NCBI RefSeq assembly: GCF_900114765.1
Contig: NZ_FOUD01000016.1
Span: forward strand, 54,229-118,228
Length of the DNA stretch: 64,000 bases
From: Halopseudomonas pachastrellae
Lineage (GTDB): Bacteria; Pseudomonadota; Gammaproteobacteria; Pseudomonadales; Pseudomonadaceae
Reading direction: 5' to 3'
Positions 22,560-30,247 of the stretch are shown in pieces (positions within the stretch are counted from its first letter, which is position 1; each line of letters starts with the position of its first letter). The notes under the pieces are model-generated. The model was given only the letters and a program-made list of their open reading frames with translations, had not been told where the DNA came from and did not search any database. A program made the position numbers and the translations under genes.

Positions 22560-23213
22560 TCAGCGCACCTTCCTGAACGTCAGGTTATATCGCACGGCAC
22601 CTGTTTGCGGGTGGCTGGCTTTTTTGCCTAGCGGGCTTACACCGTGAAAGTACAATCGACTCTCGCCACCCCAAACCACCACGTCGCCGTGCTCCAGCAG
22701 CCAGCGGCTGGTCGGGTCGATGCGGTGGGCGCCGCCGAACAAGAAGGTAATGGGCGCGCCCAGGGAGATGGAGACGATGGGGGCGTTCAAGTCCTGTTCG
22801 TCCTTGTCCTGGTGCAGGCCCATGCGCGCGCCGGTGGTGTAGCGGTTGATCAGGCAGGCTTCCGGGGCAAAGTGGGCAAAGCCTGCGCTGCGCGCAGCGC
22901 GTTCGGCCAGCTCGCCAAACAGCGCGGGCATGGTGGGCCAGGGCTGATTGCTTTGCGGGTCGAGGGCGCTGTAGCGATAGCCGTGGCGATCGGTGACCCA
23001 GCCATAGGCGCCGCAGCTGCTCATGGCGGCGGACATCTGATAACCGCCGGGGGTGATCTGGTGACGAAAGGGCGCCTGCGCAGCAACGTGCTCAATGGCA
23101 GCCAGCAGCGCGTCTGCATCCTTCAGGGCAAAGCCTTTAAGCAGCCAGGCATCCGGGCCGATCTGCTGACGTTGTGGCGCCTCAGGCGCGCCGAGGTCAA
23201 GCAGGCCTTGCAT
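22560..23213 (-). CDS. alkB: DNA oxidative demethylase AlkB
   Basis: Fe(II)/2-oxoglutarate dioxygenase that repairs 1-methyladenine and 3-methylcytosine in DNA. The 217 residues match the family. The iron ligands are in MGLHQDKDEQD (HXD) and in GGESRLYFHGVSPL (distal His), and the 2-oxoglutarate arginines are in the C-terminal AVRYNLTFRKV. The nucleotide-recognition lid is the N-terminal region with ITPGGYQMSAAMSSCGAYGW. It is not linked to ada here, so it need not belong to the adaptive response. It lies downstream of, and co-oriented with, an SDR gene about 140 bp away. Confidence 0.94.
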   Translation of the reverse strand: MQGLLDLGAPEAPQRQQIGPDAWLLKGFALKDADALLAAIEHVAAQAPFRHQITPGGYQMSAAMSSCGAYGWVTDRHGYRYSALDPQSNQPWPTMPALFGELAERAARSAGFAHFAPEACLINRYTTGARMGLHQDKDEQDLNAPIVSISLGAPITFLFGGAHRIDPTSRWLLEHGDVVVWGGESRLYFHGVSPLGKKASHPQTGAVRYNLTFRKVR

Positions 23214-23351
23214 GGCTGTAGCTCACAGATGGCGGTGTGGGTGATGGGAACAGCATGGGGCTAGCCGGTGGTTGAAAGCGTCCGGCCATGATGGCGCAAG
23301 GGAAGGGTTGGCTCAAGCAGCCCCCGCCGGGAGACGGGGGTGCAGGCAGGC

Positions 23352-24140
23352 TTAGAACTTCATGCCGGGCAGATTGAGCGAGGCGGTGTTGCCGCCATCG
23401 ACAGCCAGTGCTTGCCCTGTGACGTAGCTGGCGTCGTCGCTGGCGAGGAAGGCGATGGCACCGGCAATCTCCTCCGGGCGGCCATAGCGGCGCAGCTCGC
23501 AGCGGGTGCCGAGTTTCTCTTCCTTGTTATTCTCGCGGGCGTATTGGAATACGGGGGCTGTCATGCCGGTTTCAATCAGGCCGGGGCACACGGCGTTGAC
23601 GCGAATATTGAACTGGCCGAGGTCGCAGGCCGCGGTCATGGTGAAGTTGATCACGCCGGCTTTGGAGGCACTGTAGGCGTTGCCACCGGCACCGGAGCGG
23701 ATGCCCGCCACCGAGGCGGTGTTAACGATGGCGCCGCTGTTTTGTTCGCGCATCTGACGTGAGGCGTACTTGGTGAACAGCATGACGCCGAACAGGTTGA
23801 CGTTGATGATCTGCTGCCAGGTTTCCAGGCTCTGATCGGTGGCGATGCTGTAGTCACCACCGGCGATACCAGCATTGTTGCAGAGCACGTCCAGACGGCC
23901 GTAATGGGCCACGGTATCGGCGACGCATTTCTCCACCGCAGCTTCGTCACCCACGTCCAGCTCGCGGTGCAATACGTCAGTGCCAGCCGGCAGCTCACTG
24001 ATGGTCTGTTCCAGACCTTCGGCGTTGCGGTCCACCAGCATCAGACGCGCACCTTCGTTGGCCAGGCGTTTGGCGGTAGCACGACCGATGCCGCTGCCGG
24101 CACCGGTGATCAGGGCAATTCTGTTGTCGAAGCGTTGCAT
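23352..24140 (-). CDS. Short-chain dehydrogenase/reductase (SDR)
   Basis: A 262-residue classical SDR. The cofactor motif is TGAGSGIGRATAKRLA (residues 12-27), followed by LVDRNAEG, whose aspartate favours NAD(H), the NNAG motif LCNNAGIAGG, the catalytic serine in NTASVAGIRSG, and YSASKAG with tyrosine and lysine near 155. The C-terminus is VTGQALAVDGGN. Substrate is probably a hydroxyacyl or hydroxy compound of the neighbouring acyl-CoA metabolism; that is inference from context. The surE gene is about 190 bp upstream behind a repeat element. Confidence 0.88.
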   Translation of the reverse strand: MQRFDNRIALITGAGSGIGRATAKRLANEGARLMLVDRNAEGLEQTISELPAGTDVLHRELDVGDEAAVEKCVADTVAHYGRLDVLCNNAGIAGGDYSIATDQSLETWQQIINVNLFGVMLFTKYASRQMREQNSGAIVNTASVAGIRSGAGGNAYSASKAGVINFTMTAACDLGQFNIRVNAVCPGLIETGMTAPVFQYARENNKEEKLGTRCELRRYGRPEEIAGAIAFLASDDASYVTGQALAVDGGNTASLNLPGMKF

Positions 24141-24171
24141 ATCAAAATCCTCTTTGAAGGGCAGCTGGAAG

Positions 24172-24321
24172 TCAGAAGCTTGAAGCTTGAAGCTGGAAGC
24201 TAGATGTCAGTGAAAGTGGCTGGTTATCTGCGCGGGGCCGATGCGATGCTTTGGTCATGCACCTGCATTTGCCGCCGCTGCGTGCCATCGCCTTCCAGCT
24301 TCCAGCTTCCAGCTTTCAGCT
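24172..24321. repeat. GCTTGAAGC-type inverted repeat, element 3
   Basis: Left arm AGAAGCTTGAAGCTTGAAGC (about 24174-24200) and right arm TTCCAGCTTCCAGCTTCCAG (about 24294-24321) are built of 7-8 bp units and are roughly complementary. The 90-bp spacer is unique. It fills the 190-bp gap between surE and the SDR gene. Confidence 0.72.
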
Positions 24322-24330
24322 CCCTTGGGG

Positions 24331-25167
24331 TTAATGACTAATACTCGGATCATCCGCTACAGCGGTGTTGTCGCCGTTCTGATCAATACCCAACTGGTCG
24401 GCCATGTCGCTGGTGTCGACTTGCCAGCTGCTGGCGATGTCGCGTTCAAAGCGTACCGGGGACAGGGCGATCAGGCCGTCGCGCAGGGCGCCGACGTCGG
24501 TCTGGCGGCCGGTGATGCGGTCGGTCTGGCGCTGGAAGCCGAGCCAGTAGTAGGGCACACCACGGGTGTCTTCGCGGCGTTCGATGTTAACGCCACCGAT
24601 GCTGCCGCGTTGCGGGCGGCAGATGGCCACACCGCGCACCTCTTCCGGTGGGCGTGCCGGGAAGTTGATGTTCATGGCGCAGTCTTCCGGCCAGCCGGCG
24701 TCCAGCAGTTGGCGAACCAGCTTGGCGCCGTAGTGACGGGAGGTTTCCCAGTAGACGTCGTTGCCGGGGATGTAGGCCTGGCTCAGGGCGATGGCCGGAA
24801 TGCCCAGCAGAGTGCCGGTCAGCGCGCCGCCGATGGTACCGGAGTAGGCAACCGAGTCGCTGATGTTGGCGCCGTTGTTGACGCCAGACAGCACCAGATC
24901 GGGCTTGACCGGCAGCAGCTCGGCTACGCCCAGCAGGACGCAGTCGCTGGGGGTGCCGCTGACGCTGAAACGGCGCTCTTCAAACTGGTGAACGCGCAGC
25001 GGGTGGTGGACGGAAATGGACATGGAGACGCCGCTCTGGTCCAGATCGGGGGAGACGATCCATACCTCTTCGGCGATGGCGTTGGCGATCTCTTCGAGCA
25101 CTTGCAGGCCCGGGCCGCGCCAGCCGTCGTCGTTGGTCAGCAGCACGCGCTTGACGGGTTTGCTCAT
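24331..25167 (-). CDS. surE: SurE-family 5'-nucleotidase/phosphatase
   Basis: Metal-dependent acid phosphatase family acting on nucleoside monophosphates and sometimes other phosphates. Metal-site motifs are intact: LLTNDDGWRGPGL (residues 8-20), SVSGTPSDCVLLGV, and DLVLSGVNNGANISDSVAYSG. Length 278 is slightly above the usual 250. ATG at 25167 (MSKPVKRV) has AAAGGAT upstream; a TTG two codons earlier is less likely. It is not in the usual surE-pcm-nlpD-rpoS context but in an acyl-CoA metabolism operon beside an APH-like kinase, which suggests a second paralogue with its own substrate. Confidence 0.88.
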   Translation of the reverse strand: MSKPVKRVLLTNDDGWRGPGLQVLEEIANAIAEEVWIVSPDLDQSGVSMSISVHHPLRVHQFEERRFSVSGTPSDCVLLGVAELLPVKPDLVLSGVNNGANISDSVAYSGTIGGALTGTLLGIPAIALSQAYIPGNDVYWETSRHYGAKLVRQLLDAGWPEDCAMNINFPARPPEEVRGVAICRPQRGSIGGVNIERREDTRGVPYYWLGFQRQTDRITGRQTDVGALRDGLIALSPVRFERDIASSWQVDTSDMADQLGIDQNGDNTAVADDPSISH

Positions 25168-25197
25168 GGGCAATCCTTTTTTGTCTTTAGATACGCA

Positions 25198-25222
25198 ACG
25201 GGGCAGCTTGCGGCTGCCCCGT
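25198..25222 (-). terminator. Hairpin between APH-like kinase and surE
   Basis: ACGGGGCAGC (25198-25207) pairs perfectly with GCTGCCCCGT (25213-25222), loop of five. There is no clear T tract on the minus strand, so it may attenuate or stabilise rather than end the transcript. Confidence 0.5.
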
Positions 25223-25228
25223 GTGGTC

Positions 25229-26275
25229 TTACTTCTGGGCTATTTCCCAGCCGCGATCGGCCAGCAGGCTGGCGCGCTTGCCGACTTCCAGTGCGTCGGC
25301 GTTGCTGGCGTTGCCCTGCAATGCGCGGTGGTAAACACCCTGCACAATGGCCGCCAGGCGGAACAGCGAGAAGGCGATGTAGAAGTTCCAGTTGGGGACG
25401 TCGGTGCGGCCGGTGTACTGGCAGTACCAGTCCAGCAGTTGCTGCTCTTCCGGCAGGCCGAGTGACTTCAGATCGGCCCCGACCATACCCTTTGCGCCGT
25501 CAACGTTGACCGGCATGTGGTAGGGCAGGCAGCAGTAAGCCAGGTCCGACAGCGGATGGCCCAGGGTGGCCAGCTCCCAGTCGAGGATGGATACTACTTT
25601 GGACTCGGTCGGGTGCAGCATCAGATTGCCGATGCGGAAGTCGCCGTGGGCGATAGTGGTGCTCTGGTCCGCCGGGATATTCTCTGGCAGCCATTTCATC
25701 AGCGCGTCCATCGACGGCATGTCGTGGGTGCGGCTGGCTTCAAACTGGCCGCCCCAGCGTTTCACCTGACGGGCAATGTAGTTGTCGGGCTTGCCGTAGC
25801 CTTCCAGGCCAATGGCCCTCCAGTCGGCGTTGTGCATCTTGGCCATGGTTTCAATCATGGACTGATAGATCGGCATGCGCTCTTCCTGCGCGACCTCGGC
25901 CAGCAGCGGCTGGGAGTAGACGCGGCCTTCAACGTAATCCATGACGTAGAACGCGGTGCCGATGATCTCCGGGTCTTCACACAGCAGGCGGGCAGTGGGG
26001 ACGGGCACGTCGGTCTGGCCCAGGGCGTTGATCACCTGGTATTCGCGCTCGACCATGTGCGCGGAGGGCAGCAGTTTTCCCGGTGGCTTTTTGCGCAGTA
26101 CATAGCGTTTGCCGGCGATGTCCAGCAGGAAGGTCGGGTTGGACTGGCCACCCTGGAACTGCTTTACCTTGATGCCCTGGTTGGCTCCCGGAAGGTAGTC
26201 CTGCAGGTAGTTGGCGAGCTTTGCCTCGTCAAACTGGTGGGCAGGCAATACGTCAATCAGGGTCGCTCCGCTCAT
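25229..26275 (-). CDS. APH-like phosphotransferase (ACAD10/11 kinase-domain type)
   Basis: A 348-residue kinase-fold protein of the aminoglycoside phosphotransferase/choline kinase superfamily, in the subgroup found fused to or beside acyl-CoA dehydrogenases. Seen: RYVLRKKPPGKLLPSAHMVE (lysine loop), VMDYVEGRVY, the catalytic loop TIAHGDFRIGNLMLHP near residue 205, and the metal motif SILDWELATLGHPLSDLAY near 230. Known relatives (LvaA of Pseudomonas putida, the N-terminal part of ACAD11) phosphorylate 4-hydroxyacyl-CoA. The gene is in one strand with an acyl-CoA dehydrogenase and an SDR, so the same role is likely. It is not a resistance gene. Confidence 0.85.
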   Translation of the reverse strand: MSGATLIDVLPAHQFDEAKLANYLQDYLPGANQGIKVKQFQGGQSNPTFLLDIAGKRYVLRKKPPGKLLPSAHMVEREYQVINALGQTDVPVPTARLLCEDPEIIGTAFYVMDYVEGRVYSQPLLAEVAQEERMPIYQSMIETMAKMHNADWRAIGLEGYGKPDNYIARQVKRWGGQFEASRTHDMPSMDALMKWLPENIPADQSTTIAHGDFRIGNLMLHPTESKVVSILDWELATLGHPLSDLAYCCLPYHMPVNVDGAKGMVGADLKSLGLPEEQQLLDWYCQYTGRTDVPNWNFYIAFSLFRLAAIVQGVYHRALQGNASNADALEVGKRASLLADRGWEIAQK

Positions 26276-26328
26276 CTTTGAAGATCCTGTTGTTGATGGT
26301 TCTGAAGGGTCAAGTACGGGAAAATAAC

Positions 26329-26350
26329 ACGCCAGGGCGATCCCTGGCGT
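26329..26350 (-). terminator. Hairpin downstream of SDR gene
   Basis: ACGCCAGGG (26329-26337), loop CGAT, CCCTGGCGT (26342-26350). On the minus strand it is followed by GTTATTTT, so partial termination between the SDR and the kinase gene is plausible. Confidence 0.55.
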
Positions 26351-26378
26351 ATTGAACAGCCTGATGAATCAGGTGTTA

Positions 26379-27143
26379 TCAGGCAATGGTATCGCCGCCA
26401 TCGGCGACGATAGTCTGGCCTGTGACGTAGGCTGAAGCGCTGGAGGCCAGGAACAGCGCGACCCCGGCGATATCCACCGGCTCGCCTACGCGGCGCAGCG
26501 GCAGCTTCTCTTCTACCTTGCGCAGCCGGTCCGGATCTTCCAGCAGCGCCTGGGCAAAATCGGTGCGGATCAGCCCCGGTGCGATGCTGTTGACGCGGAT
26601 GCCCTGCGGGCCCCACTCCAGCGACAGATTACGGGCAAGGGCTGCTTCTGCCGCCTTGGACATACCGTAGACACCGATGTTGGCGCTGGCACGCAGCCCG
26701 GCAATGCTCGACAGCAGAACGATAGAACCGCCGCTGTGCTCGATCATGTGCGGGATGACCATGTTGCACAGCCAGAAGGTGCCCTTGACGTTGGTGCCCA
26801 TGATCTTGTCGAAGGCTTCGTCGCTGACCTTGTGGGTCGGACCGTAGACCGGGTTGGTGGCGGCGTTGCAGACCAGCACGTCGATGCGGCCGAAGGCAGC
26901 CAGGGTCTCATCCACCAGATTCTGCAGCTGGGCCTTGTCGCCTACGTGGCAGGCAACCGGCAAGGCATCAAAGCCCTGGGCACGCAGCTCGTCGGCTACC
27001 TGCTGGCAGGCATCTGCTTTACGACTGGATATCACCACCTTGGCCCCGGCCTTGGCATATTCCTCGGCAATCGACTTACCGATGCCCTTGGTCGAACCAG
27101 TGATGATGGCGACTTTACCGGTTAGGTCGAACAAACCGCTCAT
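26379..27143 (-). CDS. Short-chain dehydrogenase/reductase (SDR)
   Basis: A 254-residue classical SDR. TGSTKGIGKSIAEEYAKAGA (cofactor site), VVISSRKAD (an SR pair that would favour NADP(H)), VCNAATNPVYG (NNAG variant: CNAA), LLSSIAGLRAS (catalytic Ser) and YGMSKAAEAALARNLSLEW (Tyr, Lys) are seen. The C-terminus is TGQTIVADGGDTIA. Human DHRS4-like and LvaD-like SDRs share this pattern. RBS AAAGGAG precedes the ATG. It is in the same strand as the dehydrogenase upstream and the kinase downstream, and may act on the hydroxy or keto group of the shared substrate. Confidence 0.87.
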   Translation of the reverse strand: MSGLFDLTGKVAIITGSTKGIGKSIAEEYAKAGAKVVISSRKADACQQVADELRAQGFDALPVACHVGDKAQLQNLVDETLAAFGRIDVLVCNAATNPVYGPTHKVSDEAFDKIMGTNVKGTFWLCNMVIPHMIEHSGGSIVLLSSIAGLRASANIGVYGMSKAAEAALARNLSLEWGPQGIRVNSIAPGLIRTDFAQALLEDPDRLRKVEEKLPLRRVGEPVDIAGVALFLASSASAYVTGQTIVADGGDTIA

Positions 27144-27182
27144 GGGGGGCTCCTTTGTATTTGTTCTGATTGAGGGGAGGGG

Positions 27183-27366
27183 GCTGGAAGCTTGAAGCGT
27201 GAAGCTGGAAGCCGCAGCCCGGTGTAGGTGGTTGGTTTTTTGTGTGGGGCCTAGAGACGCGTTGGCCCCACACTCATTTCAGCAACTACCTCGAAAACCG
27301 TCTTCCAGCCTTCAGCCTCAAGCCTTCAGCCTGCTCGTCCAGCTTCCAGCTTCCAGCTTCCAGCTG
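27183..27366. repeat. GCTTGAAGC-type inverted repeat, element 4
   Basis: Left arm CTGGAAGCTTGAAGCGTGAAG (about 27183-27211); right arm with CCTTCAGCC and CTTCCAGC units (about 27301-27366). The spacer holds a perfect 10-bp hairpin GTGTGGGGCC/GGCCCCACAC around 27241-27272. It occupies the gap between the dehydrogenase and SDR genes. Confidence 0.72.
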
Positions 27367-27376
27367 ATAGCCAATA

Positions 27377-28573
27377 TCAGAGATATTGGCTCATCTCCAT
27401 CTTCGCAATGGCATTCAGATGCACTTCGTCCGGGCCGTCGGCCAGGCGCAGGGTGCGGGCTTTGGCGTAGGCGGAGGCGAGGAAGGTGTCCTGGCAAACG
27501 CCCTTGGCGCCGAAGATCTGAATGGCGCGGTCGATCACGTTGCAGGCCATGGTCGGTGCAACGGCCTTGATCATGGCGATCTGCTGACGGGCGACCTTGT
27601 TGCCGTGCAGGTCCATGCTACGCGCGGCGTGCAGGGTCAGCAGGCGGGCCTGGTCGATCTCGCAACGGGAGCGGGCGATCATTTCCGGCACGCTGCCCAG
27701 CTTGTACATCGGCTTGCCGAAGGCAACGCGCTCGCCGGCGCGGCGGCACATGGCTTCCAGTGCGCGCTCGGCGATACCGATGCTGCGCATGCAGTGGTGA
27801 ATGCGGCCCGGGCCAAGGCGACCTTGGGCGATTTCGAAGCCGCGACCTTCACCCAGCAGGATGTTGGAAACCGGGACGCGCACATTGTTGTATTCGATTT
27901 CGGCGTGGCCGTGCGGTGCATGGTCATAGCCGAATACGTGCAGGTCGCGCACGATCTTCACGCCGGGGGTGTCCAGCGGGACCAAGATCATGCTTTGTTG
28001 CAGGTGCTTGGGTGCATCGGGGTCGGTCTTGCCCATGACGATGGCGATCTTGCAATGCTCGTTCATGGCTCCGGAGGACCACCACTTGGTGCCGTTGATG
28101 ACGTACTCGTCACCTTCGCGGCGGATCTCGCACTGGATGTTGGTGGCGTCGGAGGAGGCAACGTCAGGCTCGGTCATGGAGAAGCAGGAGCGGATTTCAC
28201 CGGCCAGCAGGGGCTTGAGCCACTGCTCTTTCTGCTCGTCGTTACCGTAGCGCTCGATGGTTTCCATGTTGCCGGTGTCCGGCGCGTTGCAGTTGAAAAC
28301 TTCACCGGCAAAGGAGACGCGGCCCATGATTTCACACAGGTGGGCGTACTCTTCGTTGGTCAGGCCGGCGCCGCGCTCGGACTCGGGCAGGAACAGGTTC
28401 CACAGGCCCTGGTTGCGGGCTTCTGCTTTCAGTTCTTCCAGGATTGCCGGATGGCCCCATTTGTTCTGTTTTACCTGTTCGTAGAACAGGGCTTCATTGG
28501 GGTAAATGTGCTCATCCATAAAGCCTTCGAGCTTGTTTTTAAGGTCTTCTATGCGCGGGCTGAGGTCAAACAT
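27377..28573 (-). CDS. Acyl-CoA dehydrogenase, ACAD11-like
   Basis: A 398-residue acyl-CoA dehydrogenase homologue. [18 protein letters not shown] (FAD/substrate site), the [10 protein letters not shown] motif, and the C-terminal [18 protein letters not shown] are characteristic of the ACAD10/11 and LvaC branch, which removes phosphate from 4-phosphoacyl-CoA to give an enoyl-CoA rather than only dehydrogenating. In animals this domain is fused to the kinase; here the kinase is a separate gene two positions downstream. It is the first gene of the minus-strand block SDR-kinase-SurE-SDR. The exact substrate is inferred. Confidence 0.88.
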   Translation of the reverse strand: MFDLSPRIEDLKNKLEGFMDEHIYPNEALFYEQVKQNKWGHPAILEELKAEARNQGLWNLFLPESERGAGLTNEEYAHLCEIMGRVSFAGEVFNCNAPDTGNMETIERYGNDEQKEQWLKPLLAGEIRSCFSMTEPDVASSDATNIQCEIRREGDEYVINGTKWWSSGAMNEHCKIAIVMGKTDPDAPKHLQQSMILVPLDTPGVKIVRDLHVFGYDHAPHGHAEIEYNNVRVPVSNILLGEGRGFEIAQGRLGPGRIHHCMRSIGIAERALEAMCRRAGERVAFGKPMYKLGSVPEMIARSRCEIDQARLLTLHAARSMDLHGNKVARQQIAMIKAVAPTMACNVIDRAIQIFGAKGVCQDTFLASAYAKARTLRLADGPDEVHLNAIAKMEMSQYL

Positions 28574-28737
28574 GGCTAATCCTTCGATTGGTTGCGGACT
28601 GCGGCGAACAGCGCCTTGTGAGCGCGCTGCCGGATAGCGGTGACCATATAGTCATGCCATGCAAAGGAGAACGATGTGTTACTGCCGGCAATAAGCCCGC
28701 ATAAGTCGGGTTGATTCTGGTGGCGGGGTATTATTCG

Positions 28738-29382
28738 TCAGCGCGAGACGTCGCCAGCGCGTAAGGCGCGGGCCAGAGCCGGTGGCAGGCGCGCCAGGTC
28801 TGCGGGTTCATCCAGATCCCAGAGCGGCTCGCCCTCCCACAGGCTGAGCCCGGCACTTTGCAGGCGCCGGCGGGTGTCGGCCATGACGTTGGCGTGGCTC
28901 CACTGCATCTGCTCAAAGGGGGCAGGGTGCGGCTGGCGCTGGCCAATCAGCACGTAGCCGCCGTCTTCGCTGGGGATAATAGCCGTGTCATGCTCAAGTA
29001 AGGCCTGGCCAGCAATAGCAATGGCGCGGCTGTCCAGCGCCGGGCAGTCGCTGCCGATCAGCAATGCACCGCCGGGAAAGTCTGCCATGGCGCTCGTCAT
29101 GCGCGCACCCAGGTCACCCTCTGCCTGCCGCCGCAACGGCAAACCATGCTCAGCGGCCAATGCTCTCAGCTCGGGGTGAGCCGGTTGATCCACATACAAA
29201 AACCGCTCTGAAGGCCAGTCGGCAGTCTGTTGCAAGCAGTGCTCCAGCAGCCGCTGATACAACGAACACGCCCCCTCCGCACCCAGCGCCGGAATCAACC
29301 GAGTCTTCACCATGCCCGACACCGGGGCTTTGGCAAAGATCAGGAGGGGGCGTCGGCTGGGCATAGGGTCACTGGTAATCAT
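28738..29382 (-). CDS. DUF2064 glycosyltransferase-like protein (arsenosugar cluster type, TIGR04282)
   Basis: A 214-residue nucleotidyl/glycosyltransferase-A-fold protein. LLIFAKAPVSGMVKTRLIP near the N-terminus is the nucleotide-binding loop, LLIGSDCPALDSRAI the metal-binding region, and IIPSEDGGYVLIG a third conserved motif. The family is often encoded with the GT2 protein of TIGR04283 type and with ArsS in arsenosugar-associated loci, which is the case here. An internal ATG at 29364 (MPSRRPLL) is an alternative start. It is separated from the GT2 gene by 200 bp with a repeat, so it may be transcribed with or without the operon. Confidence 0.83.
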   Translation of the reverse strand: MITSDPMPSRRPLLIFAKAPVSGMVKTRLIPALGAEGACSLYQRLLEHCLQQTADWPSERFLYVDQPAHPELRALAAEHGLPLRRQAEGDLGARMTSAMADFPGGALLIGSDCPALDSRAIAIAGQALLEHDTAIIPSEDGGYVLIGQRQPHPAPFEQMQWSHANVMADTRRRLQSAGLSLWEGEPLWDLDEPADLARLPPALARALRAGDVSR

Positions 29383-29402
29383 GGGCTCTAGTGGGTTGTT
29401 TA

Positions 29403-29586
29403 CAAGTAGCTAGAAGTTAGAAGCTGGAAGCTAAAAGTAGTGTGAGCGGGGTGCAGGTTTGCGAGCTGGCCCTGCGGTCAGCTGCCTTGCCCCGATGTCT
29501 GCTCCATTGCACCATGCTTGGCTTCCAGCTTCCAGCTTCCAGCTTCCAGCTTCCAGCTTCCAGCTTCCAGCTTCCAGCTTCCAGCT
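29403..29586. repeat. GCTTGAAGC-type element 5 with a 7-bp tandem array
   Basis: The right half (29521-29583) is nine perfect copies of the heptamer GCTTCCA, running to the stop codon of the glycosyltransferase gene. The left half (about 29403-29436, GTAGCTAGAAGTTAGAAGCT...) is loosely complementary. A unique spacer of about 85 bp lies between. Confidence 0.85.
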
Positions 29587-30247
29587 AGTAGCGCCGCGCG
29601 AGTTCCTCCACCGGCGCGCCCCGCCAGTACCGCCAACGCAACCACCACATTAGAACGATAGTGCGCAGGGTGCCGTGGATTTGCCAGCGTCGGCTGGAGG
29701 TGGTCAGGGGCGGGCGCAGACAGAGTGGTGGGTTGATTTTGCGCAGGCGTTTGCTTAGTTCGATGTCTTCCATCAGGGGGATCGGCGCGTAGCCGCCCAG
29801 TTGTTCGAACAGGGCCCGGCGGACAAAGATCGCCTGATCGCCGGTACATACACCGGTCAGGCGCGAGCGCCAGTTCATCATCCAGGCGACGACATTCAAT
29901 AGAGGCGATGAGGGGGCCAGCCGCACATCAAAGCGTCCCCACTGGCGGGGTGCGTTGCGGTCTGGAAGCAGGTCGAGAAAGCCCGCAGGCAATTGCGTAT
30001 CAGCATGCAGAAATAGCAGCCAATCACCTTGGGCCTGGGCCGCACCAGTGTTCATTTGCTGCGCGCGACCGGGGGCGCTATGCAGCACGCGGTCAGCCAG
30101 CGGCGTGGCGAGCGCCAGGGTGTCATCACTGCTGCCGCCGTCTACTACGATCAGTTCCAGCTCGCCGCGCAGCGGCTGTAGCGGTGCCAGCGTCGCAACA
30201 ATATTTGCCGCCTCGTTACGCACCGGGATGATGATCGATAACCTCAC
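29585..30247 (-). CDS. Family 2 glycosyltransferase (TIGR04283, arsenosugar cluster type)
   Basis: A 220-residue GT2 enzyme. LSIIIPVRNEAANIVATL and LIVVDGGSSDDTLALA form the nucleotide-sugar site, FLHADTQLP carries the DXD-like HAD motif, and PLMEDIELSKRLR carries the ED motif. A hydrophobic C-terminal stretch (TIVLMWWLRWRYW) suggests membrane association. The start is GTG at 30247, overlapping the TGA of the upstream gene (GTGA), so translation is coupled; an upstream in-frame ATG would overlap that gene heavily. The family is assigned to arsenosugar biosynthesis by co-occurrence; donor and acceptor are unknown. Confidence 0.86.
   Translation of the reverse strand: MRLSIIIPVRNEAANIVATLAPLQPLRGELELIVVDGGSSDDTLALATPLADRVLHSAPGRAQQMNTGAAQAQGDWLLFLHADTQLPAGFLDLLPDRNAPRQWGRFDVRLAPSSPLLNVVAWMMNWRSRLTGVCTGDQAIFVRRALFEQLGGYAPIPLMEDIELSKRLRKINPPLCLRPPLTTSSRRWQIHGTLRTIVLMWWLRWRYWRGAPVEELARRY

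Noticed and set aside
25229..26275. Antibiotic resistance phosphotransferase
   Set aside because: The kinase belongs to the ACAD-linked subgroup and sits in a catabolic block, so a resistance role is not supported.
29521..29583. CRISPR-like array
   Set aside because: Seven-base units without spacers; it is a simple tandem repeat.
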